DNA from: Butyrivibrio sp. Su6
GTDB taxonomy: Bacteria; Bacillota; Clostridia; Lachnospirales; Lachnospiraceae
Assembly: GCF_900108105.1 (NCBI RefSeq)
Contig: NZ_FNUR01000015.1
Coordinates: 23,435-87,434, forward strand
DNA: 64,000 nt
Direction of reading: 5' to 3'
In this document: one piece after another, positions 9,284-18,711 of the stretch
How positions within the stretch are numbered: position 1 is the first letter of the stretch
Layout: each line of letters begins with the position of its first letter
Translations under genes and position numbers: made by a program
Notes under the pieces: model-generated
Told to the model about the DNA's origin: nothing
Database searches by the model: none
Seen by the model: the letters and a program-made list of their open reading frames with translations, nothing else

Positions 9284-9300
9284 CTGTCCCAGCTTTTTCT
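9269..9300 (+). terminator. terminator overlapping the end of the DUF1934-like gene
   Basis: GCTGaGACAGTT pairs with AACTGTCcCAGC through a two-base turn, then TTTTTCTTTTT. The 5' arm is inside the coding sequence and the stop codon is in the loop. Confidence 0.8.
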
Positions 9301-9308
9301 TTTTACTG

Positions 9309-9782
9309 TTATTTAACCATTTTAGCTCCGGCTTTTTCCTGAGCCTTGGCAACGAGATTCTTAAAGAATCCCTTCTTCTGTTCAGGTGCCTGAACCTTAC
9401 CGTGAAGACCCTTAACCTCTGTAACATAGATTCCACTAACTGAAGCCTTAACTTCTTTTTTAACCGGAACCTGATCATAAATCTTTTCGTCACAGATAAG
9501 ACTCATTACTCTGTTTCCAACTCTTACCTTAAGGATTGGAAGTTTAGATCTTCTGAGAAGCTTAGGTGTCTGCTCAATAACTGACTGAGGAAGACCTGAT
9601 TCGTTTAATTTCATTCTCTTTTTATCAATTATAAGCATAGTGATCGTCTGCTTCATCGCATCGAGCTGAACCTGCTGTTCGGCCTGCTTCTTCTGAGCTC
9701 TTTTACCAACTATGATCAAAGCAACGATGGCAGCGATAAGAATCACTGAAATAACAATAGCAACGATAGCCCCTGTACTCAA
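9309..9782 (-). CDS. single-pass membrane protein of unknown function
   Basis: About 157 residues. One N-terminal membrane helix (AIVAIVISVILIAAIVALIIV) is followed by a charged helix and a soluble region containing RVGNRVMSLICDEKIYDQV. The C-terminus is Lys/Ala-rich. A TTG start at 9782 is chosen because GGAGGA lies seven bases upstream on the minus strand, and the protein then starts at the membrane helix. A longer ATG frame (to 9830) would overrun this site. I do not recognise the family. Confidence 0.65.
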   Translation of the reverse strand: MSTGAIVAIVISVILIAAIVALIIVGKRAQKKQAEQQVQLDAMKQTITMLIIDKKRMKLNESGLPQSVIEQTPKLLRRSKLPILKVRVGNRVMSLICDEKIYDQVPVKKEVKASVSGIYVTEVKGLHGKVQAPEQKKGFFKNLVAKAQEKAGAKMVK

Positions 9783-9956
9783 AATATAATCCTCCAAATA
9801 ATAAAAATATAGCAAGATGTATTTTAGCATTATTTAGGAAGATAAGCAAATAAAATACTTTAATCTGTTTGTAAGGTGTGGTAGTATAAAAAATATTGTT
9901 TTTACAAATGTTATGAAAGGTGGAATTATACCGATTTCACTGGAGGAGAATTAGAA

Positions 9957-11234
9957 ATGAGAAACAAAATCGCATTATTAATGACTGGAGTTTTAGTCGT
10001 TGCATCACTTACAGCCTGCACCGGAAAAAATAATACAGAAACAGCTACAAATGCAGCGTCAGAGACCAGCTCAGTTAGTTCAGATGAGGCTGTAGTTGCT
10101 GCTTCAGATAGTTCAGCAGAGACAACACCTACAATTTCAGCTTTAGAGAATCTTGAGAACCTTGAGACAATGACACTTGCAGAGATCAACCCGGAAGAGT
10201 TTGTTACTCTTGGTGAGTACAAGGGTGTTACAGTAGAAGTTGCAGCACCAAATGTTACTGATGAAGATGTTGAGAGCCAGCTCAGCAGTATCTTTTCAAG
10301 CAACCCACCTATGACTGAGGTTACAGACAGAGCAGTTCAGGATGGAGATACAGTAAATATCGATTATGTAGGTAAATATGCTGACAGCGGAGAGGCTTTT
10401 GACGGCGGTACAGCACAGGGTGCTGATCTTGTTATTGGATCAAACTCATACATTGATGGTTTTGAGAGCGGTCTTATTGGAGCAAATATTGGTGATACAG
10501 TAGATCTTAATCTTACATTCCCTGAGAACTATGGCGCTACAGATCTTGCCGGCAAGGATGTCATCTTCACAGTTACAATCAACAGCATCTCTGTACAGTC
10601 AGATGAGATGACAGATGAGTGGGCAGCAGGTCTTGGAGCTAATTTCAGCAAAATTGGTGAAGGCTACGAAGACAGAGCAGTTACAAATCTTGCAGATTTA
10701 AGAGAATACATCAGATGCGGACTTGAAGAGGACGCTAAGGATACTTACAATAACAATGTAGATAATGAAGTTCTCACAAAAGTTATGGAAAACTGTGAGT
10801 TTAAGGATGTTCCTGAAAAGCTTTATAACAGATACCTTAAGCAGCAGAATGAACAGCTTGAGTACTACGCAAGCATGTATTCAATGTATGTTCAACAGCA
10901 GCTTACAGCCAGCGATATCGTTAATATGATGATCCAGAATGAAGGTTCAGCTCTTTCAGGTGATGATTATTTAAAAGAAATGGTAACAAATTCTACACAG
11001 CAGTTCGTTATGTTTGCAGCAGTTGCAAAGGCTGAAGGAATTGAAGTTACAGATGATGATATAGATGCATATCTTAAGAATGCTTACGATACAGCATCAA
11101 CAACAGCTTACAGTTCATACGAAGATTTCAGAGCAACAATTGACCCTGAAGTTTACAGAGAAGGTTTGATGGCAGAGAAGGTATTAGACTTCCTTGTAGA
11201 AAATGCTAATGTCGTTGAGCCAGCAGGAGAATAA
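9957..11234 (+). CDS. extracytoplasmic FKBP-type peptidyl-prolyl isomerase lipoprotein, trigger-factor-like
   Basis: A 425-residue lipoprotein: signal peptide with lipobox LTAC (Cys21), a Ser/Thr/Glu-rich linker, an FKBP isomerase domain (about residues 130-205, with [19 protein letters not shown] and the [10 protein letters not shown] and FPENYG loops), and a long helical C-terminal part similar to the trigger factor chaperone domain. The ribosome-binding N-terminal domain of true trigger factor is missing. It probably helps fold exported proteins on the outer face of the membrane. It precedes asnS by 29 bp, but functional linkage is not obvious. GGAGGAG precedes ATG 9957. Confidence 0.85.
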   Translation: MRNKIALLMTGVLVVASLTACTGKNNTETATNAASETSSVSSDEAVVAASDSSAETTPTISALENLENLETMTLAEINPEEFVTLGEYKGVTVEVAAPNVTDEDVESQLSSIFSSNPPMTEVTDRAVQDGDTVNIDYVGKYADSGEAFDGGTAQGADLVIGSNSYIDGFESGLIGANIGDTVDLNLTFPENYGATDLAGKDVIFTVTINSISVQSDEMTDEWAAGLGANFSKIGEGYEDRAVTNLADLREYIRCGLEEDAKDTYNNNVDNEVLTKVMENCEFKDVPEKLYNRYLKQQNEQLEYYASMYSMYVQQQLTASDIVNMMIQNEGSALSGDDYLKEMVTNSTQQFVMFAAVAKAEGIEVTDDDIDAYLKNAYDTASTTAYSSYEDFRATIDPEVYREGLMAEKVLDFLVENANVVEPAGE

Positions 11235-11263
11235 TTTACCTTTTTCATAGATTGGAGGACGCC

Positions 11264-12655
11264 ATGGAATTAGTTGATATCAGAGCGCTGTTTGAACAGC
11301 AGGAAAAGTATTCAGGACAGAAAGTTACTGTAGGTGGATGGATCAGAAATATTCGTGATTCAAAGACTATCGGTTTCATCATGCTTAATGATGGTACATA
11401 TTTCAAGCCTTTGCAGGTTGTTTATACTGACGGACTTGCAAACTTTGCAGACATCAGCAAGCTCAATGTAGGAGCAGCAGTTATCGTAACAGGTAGCATT
11501 GTTGCAACTCCTAATGCAAAGCAGCCATTTGAGATGCAGGCTGATTCAGTTGAGATAGAGGGACCTTCAACTCCTGATTATCCACTTCAGCCAAAGAGAC
11601 ATACACTTGAGTACCTCAGAACAATTCCTCATTTGAGAGCAAGAACAAATACTTTTGAAGCTGTATTCAGAGTACGTTCAGTAGCTGCATATGCTATTCA
11701 TTCTTTCTTCCAGGAGAGAAACTTCGTATATGTTCACACTCCACTTATCACAGGAAGTGACTGTGAAGGTGCAGGAGAAATGTTCCAGGTTACAACAATG
11801 GATCTTAACAACGTTCCAAAGACTGAAGAGGGAGCAGTTGATTACTCAAAAGACTTCTTCGGAAAGCCTGTAAACCTTACAGTTAGTGGACAGCTTAATG
11901 TTGAGACATATGCATTCGCATTTAAGAATGTTTACACATTCGGACCTACATTCCGTGCAGAGAATTCTAACACAACAAGACATGCTGCAGAGTTCTGGAT
12001 GATCGAACCTGAGATGTGTTTTGCAGATCTTAAGGACGACTGTGATACAGCAGAAGCAATGCTTAAGTATGTTATCAGCTATGTTCTTGAGCACTGCCCT
12101 GAAGAGATGGCATTCTTTAACGAGTTCATTGATAAGGGACTTATCGATAGACTTAACAACGTAGTAAACAACGAGTTTGGCCGTATTACATATACAGAAG
12201 CTATTGAGCTTTTGGAAAAGCACAATGATAAGTTTGATTACAAGGTTTCATGGGGATGTGACCTTCAGACTGAGCATGAGAGATATCTTACAGAAGAAAT
12301 CTTCAAAAAGCCTGTATTTGTAACTGATTATCCAAAGGAAATCAAGGCATTCTATATGAAACTTAATCCGGATGGAAAGACTGTAGCAGCAGCTGACTGT
12401 CTTGTTCCAGGAATCGGAGAGATCATTGGAGGAAGCCAGAGAGAGGATGATCTTCAGCTTCTTGAGAGCCGTATGGATGAACTTGGAATGAAGAAGGACG
12501 AGTATCAGTTCTATCTTGATCTTCGTAAGTACGGTAGTGTTCGTCACGCAGGATTTGGTCTTGGATTTGAGCGTTGCGTAATGTATCTTACAGGAATGGG
12601 TAACATTCGTGACGTTGAGTCATTCCCAAGAACAGTTGGTAACTGTGAACTCTGA
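11264..12655 (+). CDS. asnS: asparagine--tRNA ligase
   Basis: Class IIb synthetase charging tRNA-Asn. The N-terminal OB-fold anticodon domain has [18 protein letters not shown]. Motif 2 is visible as [25 protein letters not shown], and motif 3 as [15 protein letters not shown]. The [13 protein letters not shown] segment is characteristic of AsnRS. The length of 463 residues is normal. ATG at 11264 has GGAGG at 11254. No T-box leader is visible in the 29-bp gap upstream. Confidence 0.95.
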   Translation: MELVDIRALFEQQEKYSGQKVTVGGWIRNIRDSKTIGFIMLNDGTYFKPLQVVYTDGLANFADISKLNVGAAVIVTGSIVATPNAKQPFEMQADSVEIEGPSTPDYPLQPKRHTLEYLRTIPHLRARTNTFEAVFRVRSVAAYAIHSFFQERNFVYVHTPLITGSDCEGAGEMFQVTTMDLNNVPKTEEGAVDYSKDFFGKPVNLTVSGQLNVETYAFAFKNVYTFGPTFRAENSNTTRHAAEFWMIEPEMCFADLKDDCDTAEAMLKYVISYVLEHCPEEMAFFNEFIDKGLIDRLNNVVNNEFGRITYTEAIELLEKHNDKFDYKVSWGCDLQTEHERYLTEEIFKKPVFVTDYPKEIKAFYMKLNPDGKTVAAADCLVPGIGEIIGGSQREDDLQLLESRMDELGMKKDEYQFYLDLRKYGSVRHAGFGLGFERCVMYLTGMGNIRDVESFPRTVGNCEL

Positions 12656-12698
12656 TAATCATTTGAGAGTTGGACACATATATAAGTCAATATTGTTG

Positions 12699-12704
12699 TA
12701 TAAT
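12699..12704 (+). promoter_or_regulatory. candidate -10 box upstream of the NlpC/P60 gene
   Basis: TATAAT in the 91-bp gap after asnS, 43 bp before the next start. The -35 region is weak, so confidence is limited. Confidence 0.4.
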
Positions 12705-12746
12705 GATATTGAAGTAAAATCTTAATTAGGAGCAAGGGGGATAGGT

Positions 12747-14135
12747 ATGAAAAAAAGTAGTTTTTTTGTAGTAATAGCTATGTCTCTTGTTATGAGTTTA
12801 CTGGTGGCAGACCCTGTATGGGCTACCACCAGTACTGATTTACAGCAAAAACAGAATAAGCTTGAACAAGAACAGAAAGCACTGGAGTCCCAACAGAAAT
12901 CACTCCAGTCACAACAAAAAGACAGCCAGAACAAGTTAAACAATGCCAACAGTCAGATAGGCAGTATCTCAGAAGCCAAAGGGGAAACAAAAGAGGCAAT
13001 TGATGAGACCAATGCAGTTATTGTTGGTCTTATGACAGATATAGAGCTCATCAAGGAAGACATTGACAGGACGCAAGAGCAGATCGAGATAACACAGCAA
13101 GAGTATGATGAGGCCAAAAAGCAGGAAGAGACCCTTTATGAAGCGATGGTCCAGCGAGTTAAGTTTATGTACGAAAAGGGAAACCTGTCGTATGTGCAGA
13201 TTCTTTTGACTGCAACAAGCTACGCTGATGCGCTTAATAAGGCCCAATACGTTGAACAGCTTTATGAGTATGACAGAATAAAACTTGCAGAGTATGTAGC
13301 AGCCAAGGAAAAGGCTGAGGCATATGGCAAACAGCTGGAAGAAGAAAAGGCAGAACTTGAAACTTCCAAATATGAGCTTGAAGAGGAAGAAGCTTATATG
13401 GAGGAAGTGCTTGCTGAGTACAAGGCAACATATGCTGATTATGAGGTTAAGCTTGCCAAGGCAAAGCAGGAGGCTGCAGTTTATACAGCACAGGTAAAGA
13501 GCCAGCAATCAAGTATAGCATCGCTTCAGAAACAGATAGAAGCAAAAGAAAAGCAGGTTGAAGAGACCAAAAAGGCAAAAGAAGAAGCACTAAAGGCAGA
13601 AGAGGAAGCAAGAAGAGCTGCAGAGGAAGCTGCCAATGCTGAAAATGAAGATGGTGATAATTCCGGCTATTCTACTGGTACCGGGACAACTTCTTCAGGA
13701 ACAACATACACAGATACAACTTCAGATTCAGATGATGACGATGATGATGATAATTCGTCAGGTTCTTCCAAAAGCTACGCTGCAGCAGGAAGTGCAACTG
13801 GTTCAAATATTGCGAAGTTTGCATGCCAGTTTGTAGGTAATCCCTATGTAGCAGGTGGAACAAGCCTCACAGACGGAGCAGATTGCTCAGGTTTTGTAAT
13901 GGCTGTATATCAGGCCTTTGGAATATCGGTTCCCAGAACATCATGGGCTCAAGGATCTTATGGAACAGAGGTTTCATATGCAAATGCTCAGCCTGGAGAT
14001 GTTATTTATTATGGTGGACATGTCGGAATATATATCGGTGGTGGACAGATTGTTCACGCAAGTACTCAGAAAACCGGTATCAAGATTACTAATGCCAACT
14101 ACAGATCCATGATATCTGTAAGAAGATATATTTGA
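12747..14135 (+). CDS. secreted peptidoglycan hydrolase, coiled coil plus NlpC/P60
   Basis: A 462-residue exported protein. After a signal peptide (about residues 1-27, ending near VWA) comes a long Gln/Glu/Lys-rich coiled coil (residues 30-295) of the PcsB/CwlO type. A Ser/Thr/Asp-rich linker with a seven-Asp run follows, then a C-terminal NlpC/P60 endopeptidase domain. Catalytic Cys is in GADCSGFV, His in GHVGIYIGG, and the third polar residue probably the His of IVHAST. Such enzymes cut stem peptides during cell separation or elongation, and the coiled coil usually couples them to FtsEX. RBS AGCAAGGGGGAT precedes ATG 12747. Confidence 0.9.
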   Translation: MKKSSFFVVIAMSLVMSLLVADPVWATTSTDLQQKQNKLEQEQKALESQQKSLQSQQKDSQNKLNNANSQIGSISEAKGETKEAIDETNAVIVGLMTDIELIKEDIDRTQEQIEITQQEYDEAKKQEETLYEAMVQRVKFMYEKGNLSYVQILLTATSYADALNKAQYVEQLYEYDRIKLAEYVAAKEKAEAYGKQLEEEKAELETSKYELEEEEAYMEEVLAEYKATYADYEVKLAKAKQEAAVYTAQVKSQQSSIASLQKQIEAKEKQVEETKKAKEEALKAEEEARRAAEEAANAENEDGDNSGYSTGTGTTSSGTTYTDTTSDSDDDDDDDNSSGSSKSYAAAGSATGSNIAKFACQFVGNPYVAGGTSLTDGADCSGFVMAVYQAFGISVPRTSWAQGSYGTEVSYANAQPGDVIYYGGHVGIYIGGGQIVHASTQKTGIKITNANYRSMISVRRYI

Positions 14136-14175
14136 TAATACATGGTAACTATTAACTCTGTTATATGGAGGAAGC

Positions 14176-15726
14176 ATGGCTACAGAAGAAAAAGTTATAG
14201 TAATTGACTTTGGCGGGCAATACAATCAGCTTGTTGCCAGAAGAGTCAGAGAATGCAACGTTTACTGCGAAATCTATTCTTATCGCACACCTATCGACCA
14301 GATTAAGGCGATGAACCCCAAGGGAATTATTTTAACAGGTGGACCAAATTCCTGTTATGAAGATGGAGCTCCAACTTATACTAAAGAGCTCTTTGAACTT
14401 GGAATTCCTGTACTTGGTTTATGCTATGGAGCTCAGTTAATGATGCACGTACTTGGTGGAAAGGTTGAGAAAGCACCTGTCCGTGAGTATGGTAAGACTG
14501 AGACATTTATAGACGGCTCAAAGGATACTCTTTTTGCCAGTATAGAGGAGAAGACTATAGTATGGATGAGCCACTTTGATTATATCAGCAAGGTTGCTCC
14601 GGGATTTGACATTATCGCTCATACAGCTGACTGCCCTGTTGCAGCAGCCGCTTGTGAGGACAAAAAGCTTTATGCGATCCAGTTCCATCCTGAAGTTCTC
14701 CATACTGTAAAGGGTAAAGAGATCCTTCATAACTTCGTAAGAAATATTTGCGAAACAGCCGGAACATGGAGAATGGATTCTTTTGTAGAGAATACAATTA
14801 AGGAAATCCGTGCGAAGGTTGGCGACGGCAAGGTATTACTTGCACTTTCCGGTGGTGTGGATTCATCTGTCCTTGCAGCGCTTCTTGCAAGAGCAATAGG
14901 AAAACAGCTTACATGCGTATTCGTAGACCATGGTCTTCTTCGTAAAAATGAAGGCGATGAGGTTGAGAGCGTATTTGGACCAAACGGTAACTTTGATATC
15001 AACTTTATCAGAGTAAATGCAGCACAGCGCTATTATGATAAATTAAAGGGCGTAGAAGAGCCTGAACGCAAGCGTAAGATCATCGGTGAAGAGTTCATCA
15101 GAGTCTTTGAGGAAGAAGCCAAGAAGATTGGAACTGTAGATTTCCTTGCGCAGGGAACCATCTATCCTGACGTGGTTGAATCAGGACTTGGAGGAGAGTC
15201 AGTAGTTATTAAGTCCCACCACAATGTTGGAGGACTTCCTGACTATGTTGATTTTAAAGAGATAATCGAACCACTTCGTTCCTTGTTTAAGGATGAAGTT
15301 CGTAAGGCGGGTCTTGAACTTGGCCTTCCTGAATACCTGGTATTCCGTCAGCCATTCCCAGGCCCTGGACTTGGAATCCGAATTATCGGTGAAGTTACAG
15401 CAGAGAAAGTAAGAATTGTTCAGGACGCTGACTTCATCTACAGGGAAGAACTTGCAAACGCAGGACTCGAGAAACTTCCTGATCAGTATTTTGCAGCTCT
15501 TTCCAATATGCGTTCAGTAGGCGTAATGGGAGATGAGCGTACATACGATTACGCAGTAGTCCTCCGTGCAGTTGAGACAGTCGACTTCATGACAGCTGAA
15601 GCTTCAGAGATTCCATTTGCAGTACTTCAGAAAGTCATGAGCCGTATCATAAACGAGGTTAAAGGTGTTAACCGCGTAATGTACGATCTCACAAGTAAGC
15701 CACCAGGAACGGTAGAGTTAGAATAA
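14176..15726 (+). CDS. guaA: GMP synthase (glutamine-hydrolysing)
   Basis: Converts XMP to GMP using glutamine. The N-terminal class I amidotransferase domain shows GGPNS, the nucleophile loop GLCYGAQ and the HPE triad residues in QFHPEV. The ATP pyrophosphatase domain has SGGVDSSV, and the C-terminal dimerisation domain ends [13 protein letters not shown]. At 516 residues it is complete. The 3' end of guaA is a known insertion site for genomic islands in many bacteria. Here the gene content changes to accessory type directly downstream. Confidence 0.96.
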   Translation: MATEEKVIVIDFGGQYNQLVARRVRECNVYCEIYSYRTPIDQIKAMNPKGIILTGGPNSCYEDGAPTYTKELFELGIPVLGLCYGAQLMMHVLGGKVEKAPVREYGKTETFIDGSKDTLFASIEEKTIVWMSHFDYISKVAPGFDIIAHTADCPVAAAACEDKKLYAIQFHPEVLHTVKGKEILHNFVRNICETAGTWRMDSFVENTIKEIRAKVGDGKVLLALSGGVDSSVLAALLARAIGKQLTCVFVDHGLLRKNEGDEVESVFGPNGNFDINFIRVNAAQRYYDKLKGVEEPERKRKIIGEEFIRVFEEEAKKIGTVDFLAQGTIYPDVVESGLGGESVVIKSHHNVGGLPDYVDFKEIIEPLRSLFKDEVRKAGLELGLPEYLVFRQPFPGPGLGIRIIGEVTAEKVRIVQDADFIYREELANAGLEKLPDQYFAALSNMRSVGVMGDERTYDYAVVLRAVETVDFMTAEASEIPFAVLQKVMSRIINEVKGVNRVMYDLTSKPPGTVELE

Positions 15727-15746
15727 GATAACGAGTGTTATTATAT

Positions 15747-15786
15747 CAGGCCCTGGAAGCGCATATATGCGACTTCTAGGGCCCTG
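15747..15786 (+). terminator. large hairpin after guaA
   Basis: An imperfect stem of about 17 bp (CAGGCCCTgGAAG arm with CTTCtAGGGCCCTG) is capped by the palindrome GCATATATGC. It lies 20 bp after the guaA stop. The following sequence is only moderately T-rich, so termination is likely but not certain. Confidence 0.65.
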
Positions 15787-16007
15787 TTGTTATACTGGCT
15801 GAATTCGTCAGAGTTTAATCCTTAAGGCATAACCGTATGGGAATCAATACGGTTAGAAATCTCTTTACTTTTTTTCTGTGTTGTTATATATTGTCACTTG
15901 TATTTCAAGATAGTTCTTTTCAAAGTTCGTTTTGAAATGGCTGTTCTTTCTGGGACAGCTTGGTAATTCCCAAAATAATAGATAAATAAGGGGCAAAAGA
16001 AGACGGC
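15787..16007. other. non-coding spacer between guaA terminator and repeat array
   Basis: No open frame of note. It holds several small inverted repeats: CCGTAT/ATACGG at about 15830-15851, TTTCAAA/TTTGAAA near 15917-15936, and GCTGT/ACAGC near 15941-15960. No convincing sigma-A promoter was found, although one might be expected for the downstream nuclease gene. Confidence 0.5.
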
Positions 16008-16008
16008 T

Positions 16009-16236
16009 TACGTGAGCATTGGCTTTTTTGAGCTACTATTCACGTAGTGACAAGCATGATATTTAGGCTGTTTACGTGAGAGACTGCTCTTAATTCTTGT
16101 GGTTCACGTAGAAATGAAAAGATTTTTGAAAAAATTACGTGAGGAGAATCTTGTTAACGGGGAGTATCACGTAAAATGCCAGAATATCAGTGCGAAACTA
16201 CGTGATAATAGCCTAAAGATAAAGCGGTGTCACGTA
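16009..16236. repeat. array of eight alternating TACGTGA/TCACGTA sites
   Basis: Eight exact 7-bp copies alternate in orientation: TACGTGA starts at 16009, 16073, 16136 and 16199; its complement TCACGTA starts at 16040, 16104, 16167 and 16230. Successive starts are 31, 33, 31, 32, 31, 32 and 31 bp apart, averaging about 31.6 bp, near three DNA turns. Within each forward-reverse pair the gap is exactly 24 bp in all four cases; between pairs it is 26, 25 and 25 bp. Spacers are unrelated to each other. The last site ends nine bases before the AAGGAG of the nuclease gene. Possible roles are a cooperative protein-binding array or four RNA/DNA hairpins; none is shown. Expected further sites at either side are absent. 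Confidence 0.95.
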
Positions 16237-16258
16237 GATTCGAAAAAGGAGTTTAGTG

Positions 16259-17059
16259 ATGCAGAATTACAAGGATGAATTGGAAAAACAAATACAGGAG
16301 ATAGATGCTCTAATAACCCAAATTGATAAGAATGCATTAAGGGTAAAAAGCTTGAGCAATTGTGGTATTGCAATAAGTAAGAGCAACGGGAAAGACCAGT
16401 ATTACTGGGTAGATAAACTCACACAAAAACGAAAGTATGCGAGAATCGAGGAAATTGACAAGCTAAAGAAAGTTGCACAGCGAGATTATGAAATGACACT
16501 TAAAAAGAAACTTGAAATAATTAGAAATGATATTTTACAGTTTTTAAAGCTATATGACATAAATAGTCTTGAAAATGTGTATATAAGCATGTCAGACGCA
16601 AGGAAAAAACTGGTCACACCAATTATTGAACCTTTGGAAATGTATGTTGAGAATTGGAAGAATGAAATCTATGAGCCAATGGGATTCAGCGAAAGTGTAA
16701 CAGAGTTTATCTCAAACAATGGTATACGGGTAAGATCAAAATCTGAGCTGATAATAGCTAATATGCTGGAACAAAAGGGGATTCCATACAGGTATGAATA
16801 TCCATTTACACTTAAGGGCATTGGAACTGTAAGACCAGATTTTACGTGCCTTAATATCCGTACTAGAAAGGAATATATATGGGAACATTTCGGAATGATG
16901 GATAACATATCTTATGCAAACAAGAACATAGGTAAGATAGAGTCATATGAGCAAAGTGGATACTTTCTGGGGAAAAATATGATCATGACATTTGAGACTT
17001 CTCAACATGCCATCAGTTCTAATATAATAAAGGCTATGATTAAAGAATATCTAGTTTAG
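16259..17059 (+). CDS. PD-(D/E)XK nuclease-like protein with N-terminal coiled coil
   Basis: A 266-residue soluble protein. Residues 1-30 and 60-95 are charged, coiled-coil-like helices. From residue 155 there is a restriction-endonuclease-like fold: SKSEL with Glu163, VRPDF with Asp194, and YIWEHFG with Glu209. The expected lysine right after the last acid is not present, but Lys226 in a following helix could replace it. The C-terminal MIMTFET is typical of this family. It may cleave or bind nucleic acid. AAGGAG at 16246-16251 fixes ATG 16259. The array of eight sites stands immediately upstream and may control it or be its target. No helicase or DNA methylase partner is adjacent. Confidence 0.7.
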   Translation: MQNYKDELEKQIQEIDALITQIDKNALRVKSLSNCGIAISKSNGKDQYYWVDKLTQKRKYARIEEIDKLKKVAQRDYEMTLKKKLEIIRNDILQFLKLYDINSLENVYISMSDARKKLVTPIIEPLEMYVENWKNEIYEPMGFSESVTEFISNNGIRVRSKSELIIANMLEQKGIPYRYEYPFTLKGIGTVRPDFTCLNIRTRKEYIWEHFGMMDNISYANKNIGKIESYEQSGYFLGKNMIMTFETSQHAISSNIIKAMIKEYLV

Positions 17060-17091
17060 CAGGTTATGGCGCAATTCAACTTGAGGGATAA

Positions 17092-17880
17092 ATGTCCATA
17101 AAAAATGCCGGGAGGATAACGGTTTTGGAAGAATACAGTAAACAACATAAGAAAGCCTGGGAGTTTGATGCATATGACTTTTGGGTAAGAACCGCCGGGA
17201 CACCGCAGGAAAGGGCTGCAAAGGATAAAGAAAACCCCAGGAAGATGCTAAAGCAGTATGCGAACTACTTTGATTCTTTTGAAGGTGTCAAGGTGGCAAA
17301 TATATGCGGATCTTGCGGAAAAAAGGCAATTCCACTGGCTCTTTTGGGAGCAGAGGTTACAGTATTTGATATATCCGAGGCCAATAAGAAATATGCCATG
17401 GAAACTGCTGAAGCTGCAGGCGTGAAGATTGGATATGAAGTCTGTGACATCATGGAAATAGATATGGACAAGTATGCCGGTTTTTTTGATGTTGTCTTTA
17501 TGGAGGGTGGGATTCTTCATTATTTCCACGATATAGATGCTTTTATGACCGTTATGAACGGACTCTTAAAGTCTGGTGGAAAGATGATCTGCAGTGACTT
17601 CCATCCATTTACGAAGATTTCCGATATACTTGGGCTGCAGCAGCCAACCATGAGTTATTTCTCAACAGATATCTTTGAAGGAGAGATGGCGCACGCAAGG
17701 TTTTACGATGAGGAGATCCGTAAGCAGATCCCGAAATGCCATTACAGGAAGTACACCATCAGCGAGATCATCAATTCTATCATCGGGAGCGGATTTACTT
17801 TGGAGCGTTTTGATGAACATCCTTCATGGGAAAATGAAAAACTCCCGGGTGAGTTTACAGCGATAGCAATAAAGCGGTGA
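17092..17880 (+). CDS. class I SAM-dependent methyltransferase
   Basis: A 262-residue Rossmann methyltransferase. The SAM-binding region is VANICGSCGKKAIPLA (motif I, with Cys-rich replacement of the usual GxGxG), followed by VTVFDISEANKKYA with the ribose-binding Asp, and VVFMEGGILHYFHD (motif IV region). No NPPY/DPPY of amino-DNA methylases is seen, so this is not a restriction-modification partner of the preceding nuclease. The substrate is unknown, probably a small molecule. GAGGGA lies ahead of ATG 17092. Confidence 0.8.
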   Translation: MSIKNAGRITVLEEYSKQHKKAWEFDAYDFWVRTAGTPQERAAKDKENPRKMLKQYANYFDSFEGVKVANICGSCGKKAIPLALLGAEVTVFDISEANKKYAMETAEAAGVKIGYEVCDIMEIDMDKYAGFFDVVFMEGGILHYFHDIDAFMTVMNGLLKSGGKMICSDFHPFTKISDILGLQQPTMSYFSTDIFEGEMAHARFYDEEIRKQIPKCHYRKYTISEIINSIIGSGFTLERFDEHPSWENEKLPGEFTAIAIKR

Positions 17881-17999
17881 GTAAAGTTTTGTTATAACAG
17901 TTCTTTCTATATGAGGCTGCCGGGGTGGCTGTTATCATTCTTTTTGTAAGGCGCCGATACAAGTAACAGGAAATAAGCAGATACGAAAGGATGATAAAA

Positions 18000-18707
18000 A
18001 TGAACAGAGATATTTTTATAAAAAACCTGACCGGAGACCGGATAGAGATGAGTCCCAAGGGCAGATGTGCAAACGAGCTTTCCGTTGAAGAATTTGAAAA
18101 AGGATATGAGAAGTTTTTCGAAATGATCTTTGAGGTCGCCGATACGGATGTTTCCTCCATAACCGGATACGGGGAATTTGACGAAGACAACAAAGCCCCA
18201 TTTGCCACATTCGAGGAATTTGTCCGTGAGACCTTTAACGAGGATCAGGAAGGCTACTGGCATAACTGGACGCAGATGTTTGAAACAACATTCCTCAAGA
18301 AAGATTATTTCGATAAGATATTTGCAAAGATCATGCAGTATGCACCCTACTGCGAAGGGCAGAGATTCCTTGCAAATAACAATACCTTTTTTGTCAACAT
18401 GATCGTGGATGATTCGGGAAAAACCTACTGCGCAGACTGGGGCCGTGCCGGTATAATGGACTTTATAATGGATTTTGCGATTCTTGATCTGAATAAGCCA
18501 TATTTACTGGTTCCGGAAAAGCTATATGAGTATGTCCAGAAAAAGAAGATTGATATAAAAAACTATAAGGAACGTTTTCTGTGCATGGCGTATTTTAAGG
18601 GACTGCACACACTCATGTGGCATGCATCCATAGACGATCTTGAGTCCTGCGAATCCATTACCGCATCTTTAAATGAACTGGAAGAACGCATGAACAGGCT
18701 GGTCTGA
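18000..18707 (+). CDS. aminoglycoside phosphotransferase-like protein, N-lobe missing
   Basis: About 236 residues resembling the C-terminal lobe of APH/hygromycin kinase-type enzymes. The metal-binding DW of CADWGRAGIMDF is visible, followed by DFAILDLN. The catalytic loop (normally HGDxxxxN) reads LANNNTFFVNMI, so the catalytic His and Asp appear replaced. The ATP-binding N-lobe is absent and the first 30 residues do not resemble it. The frame is intact and has GAAAGG before ATG 18000, so it may be a stable truncated relative rather than a fresh pseudogene. Kinase activity is unlikely. Confidence 0.6.
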   Translation: MNRDIFIKNLTGDRIEMSPKGRCANELSVEEFEKGYEKFFEMIFEVADTDVSSITGYGEFDEDNKAPFATFEEFVRETFNEDQEGYWHNWTQMFETTFLKKDYFDKIFAKIMQYAPYCEGQRFLANNNTFFVNMIVDDSGKTYCADWGRAGIMDFIMDFAILDLNKPYLLVPEKLYEYVQKKKIDIKNYKERFLCMAYFKGLHTLMWHASIDDLESCESITASLNELEERMNRLV

Positions 18708-18711
18708 ACAG

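Noticed and set aside
11235..11263. T-box leader for asnS
   Set aside because: The gap after the preceding gene is 29 bp, too short, and no T-box sequence is present.
13234..13508. Minus-strand frames inside the NlpC/P60 coiled coil
   Set aside because: Leu/Phe/Cys-rich translations are the usual shadow of Glu/Lys/Gln-rich coding sequence.
14136..14175. Purine riboswitch before guaA
   Set aside because: Forty bases only, without the conserved aptamer core.
16009..16236. Array as a CRISPR
   Set aside because: Repeats are only 7 bp and alternate in orientation; real CRISPR repeats are about 23-47 bp and direct. No cas genes are near.
16259..17880. Nuclease plus methyltransferase as a restriction-modification pair
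   Set aside because: The methyltransferase has no DNA-methylase catalytic motif (NPPY/DPPY or PCQ) and looks like a small-molecule enzyme.
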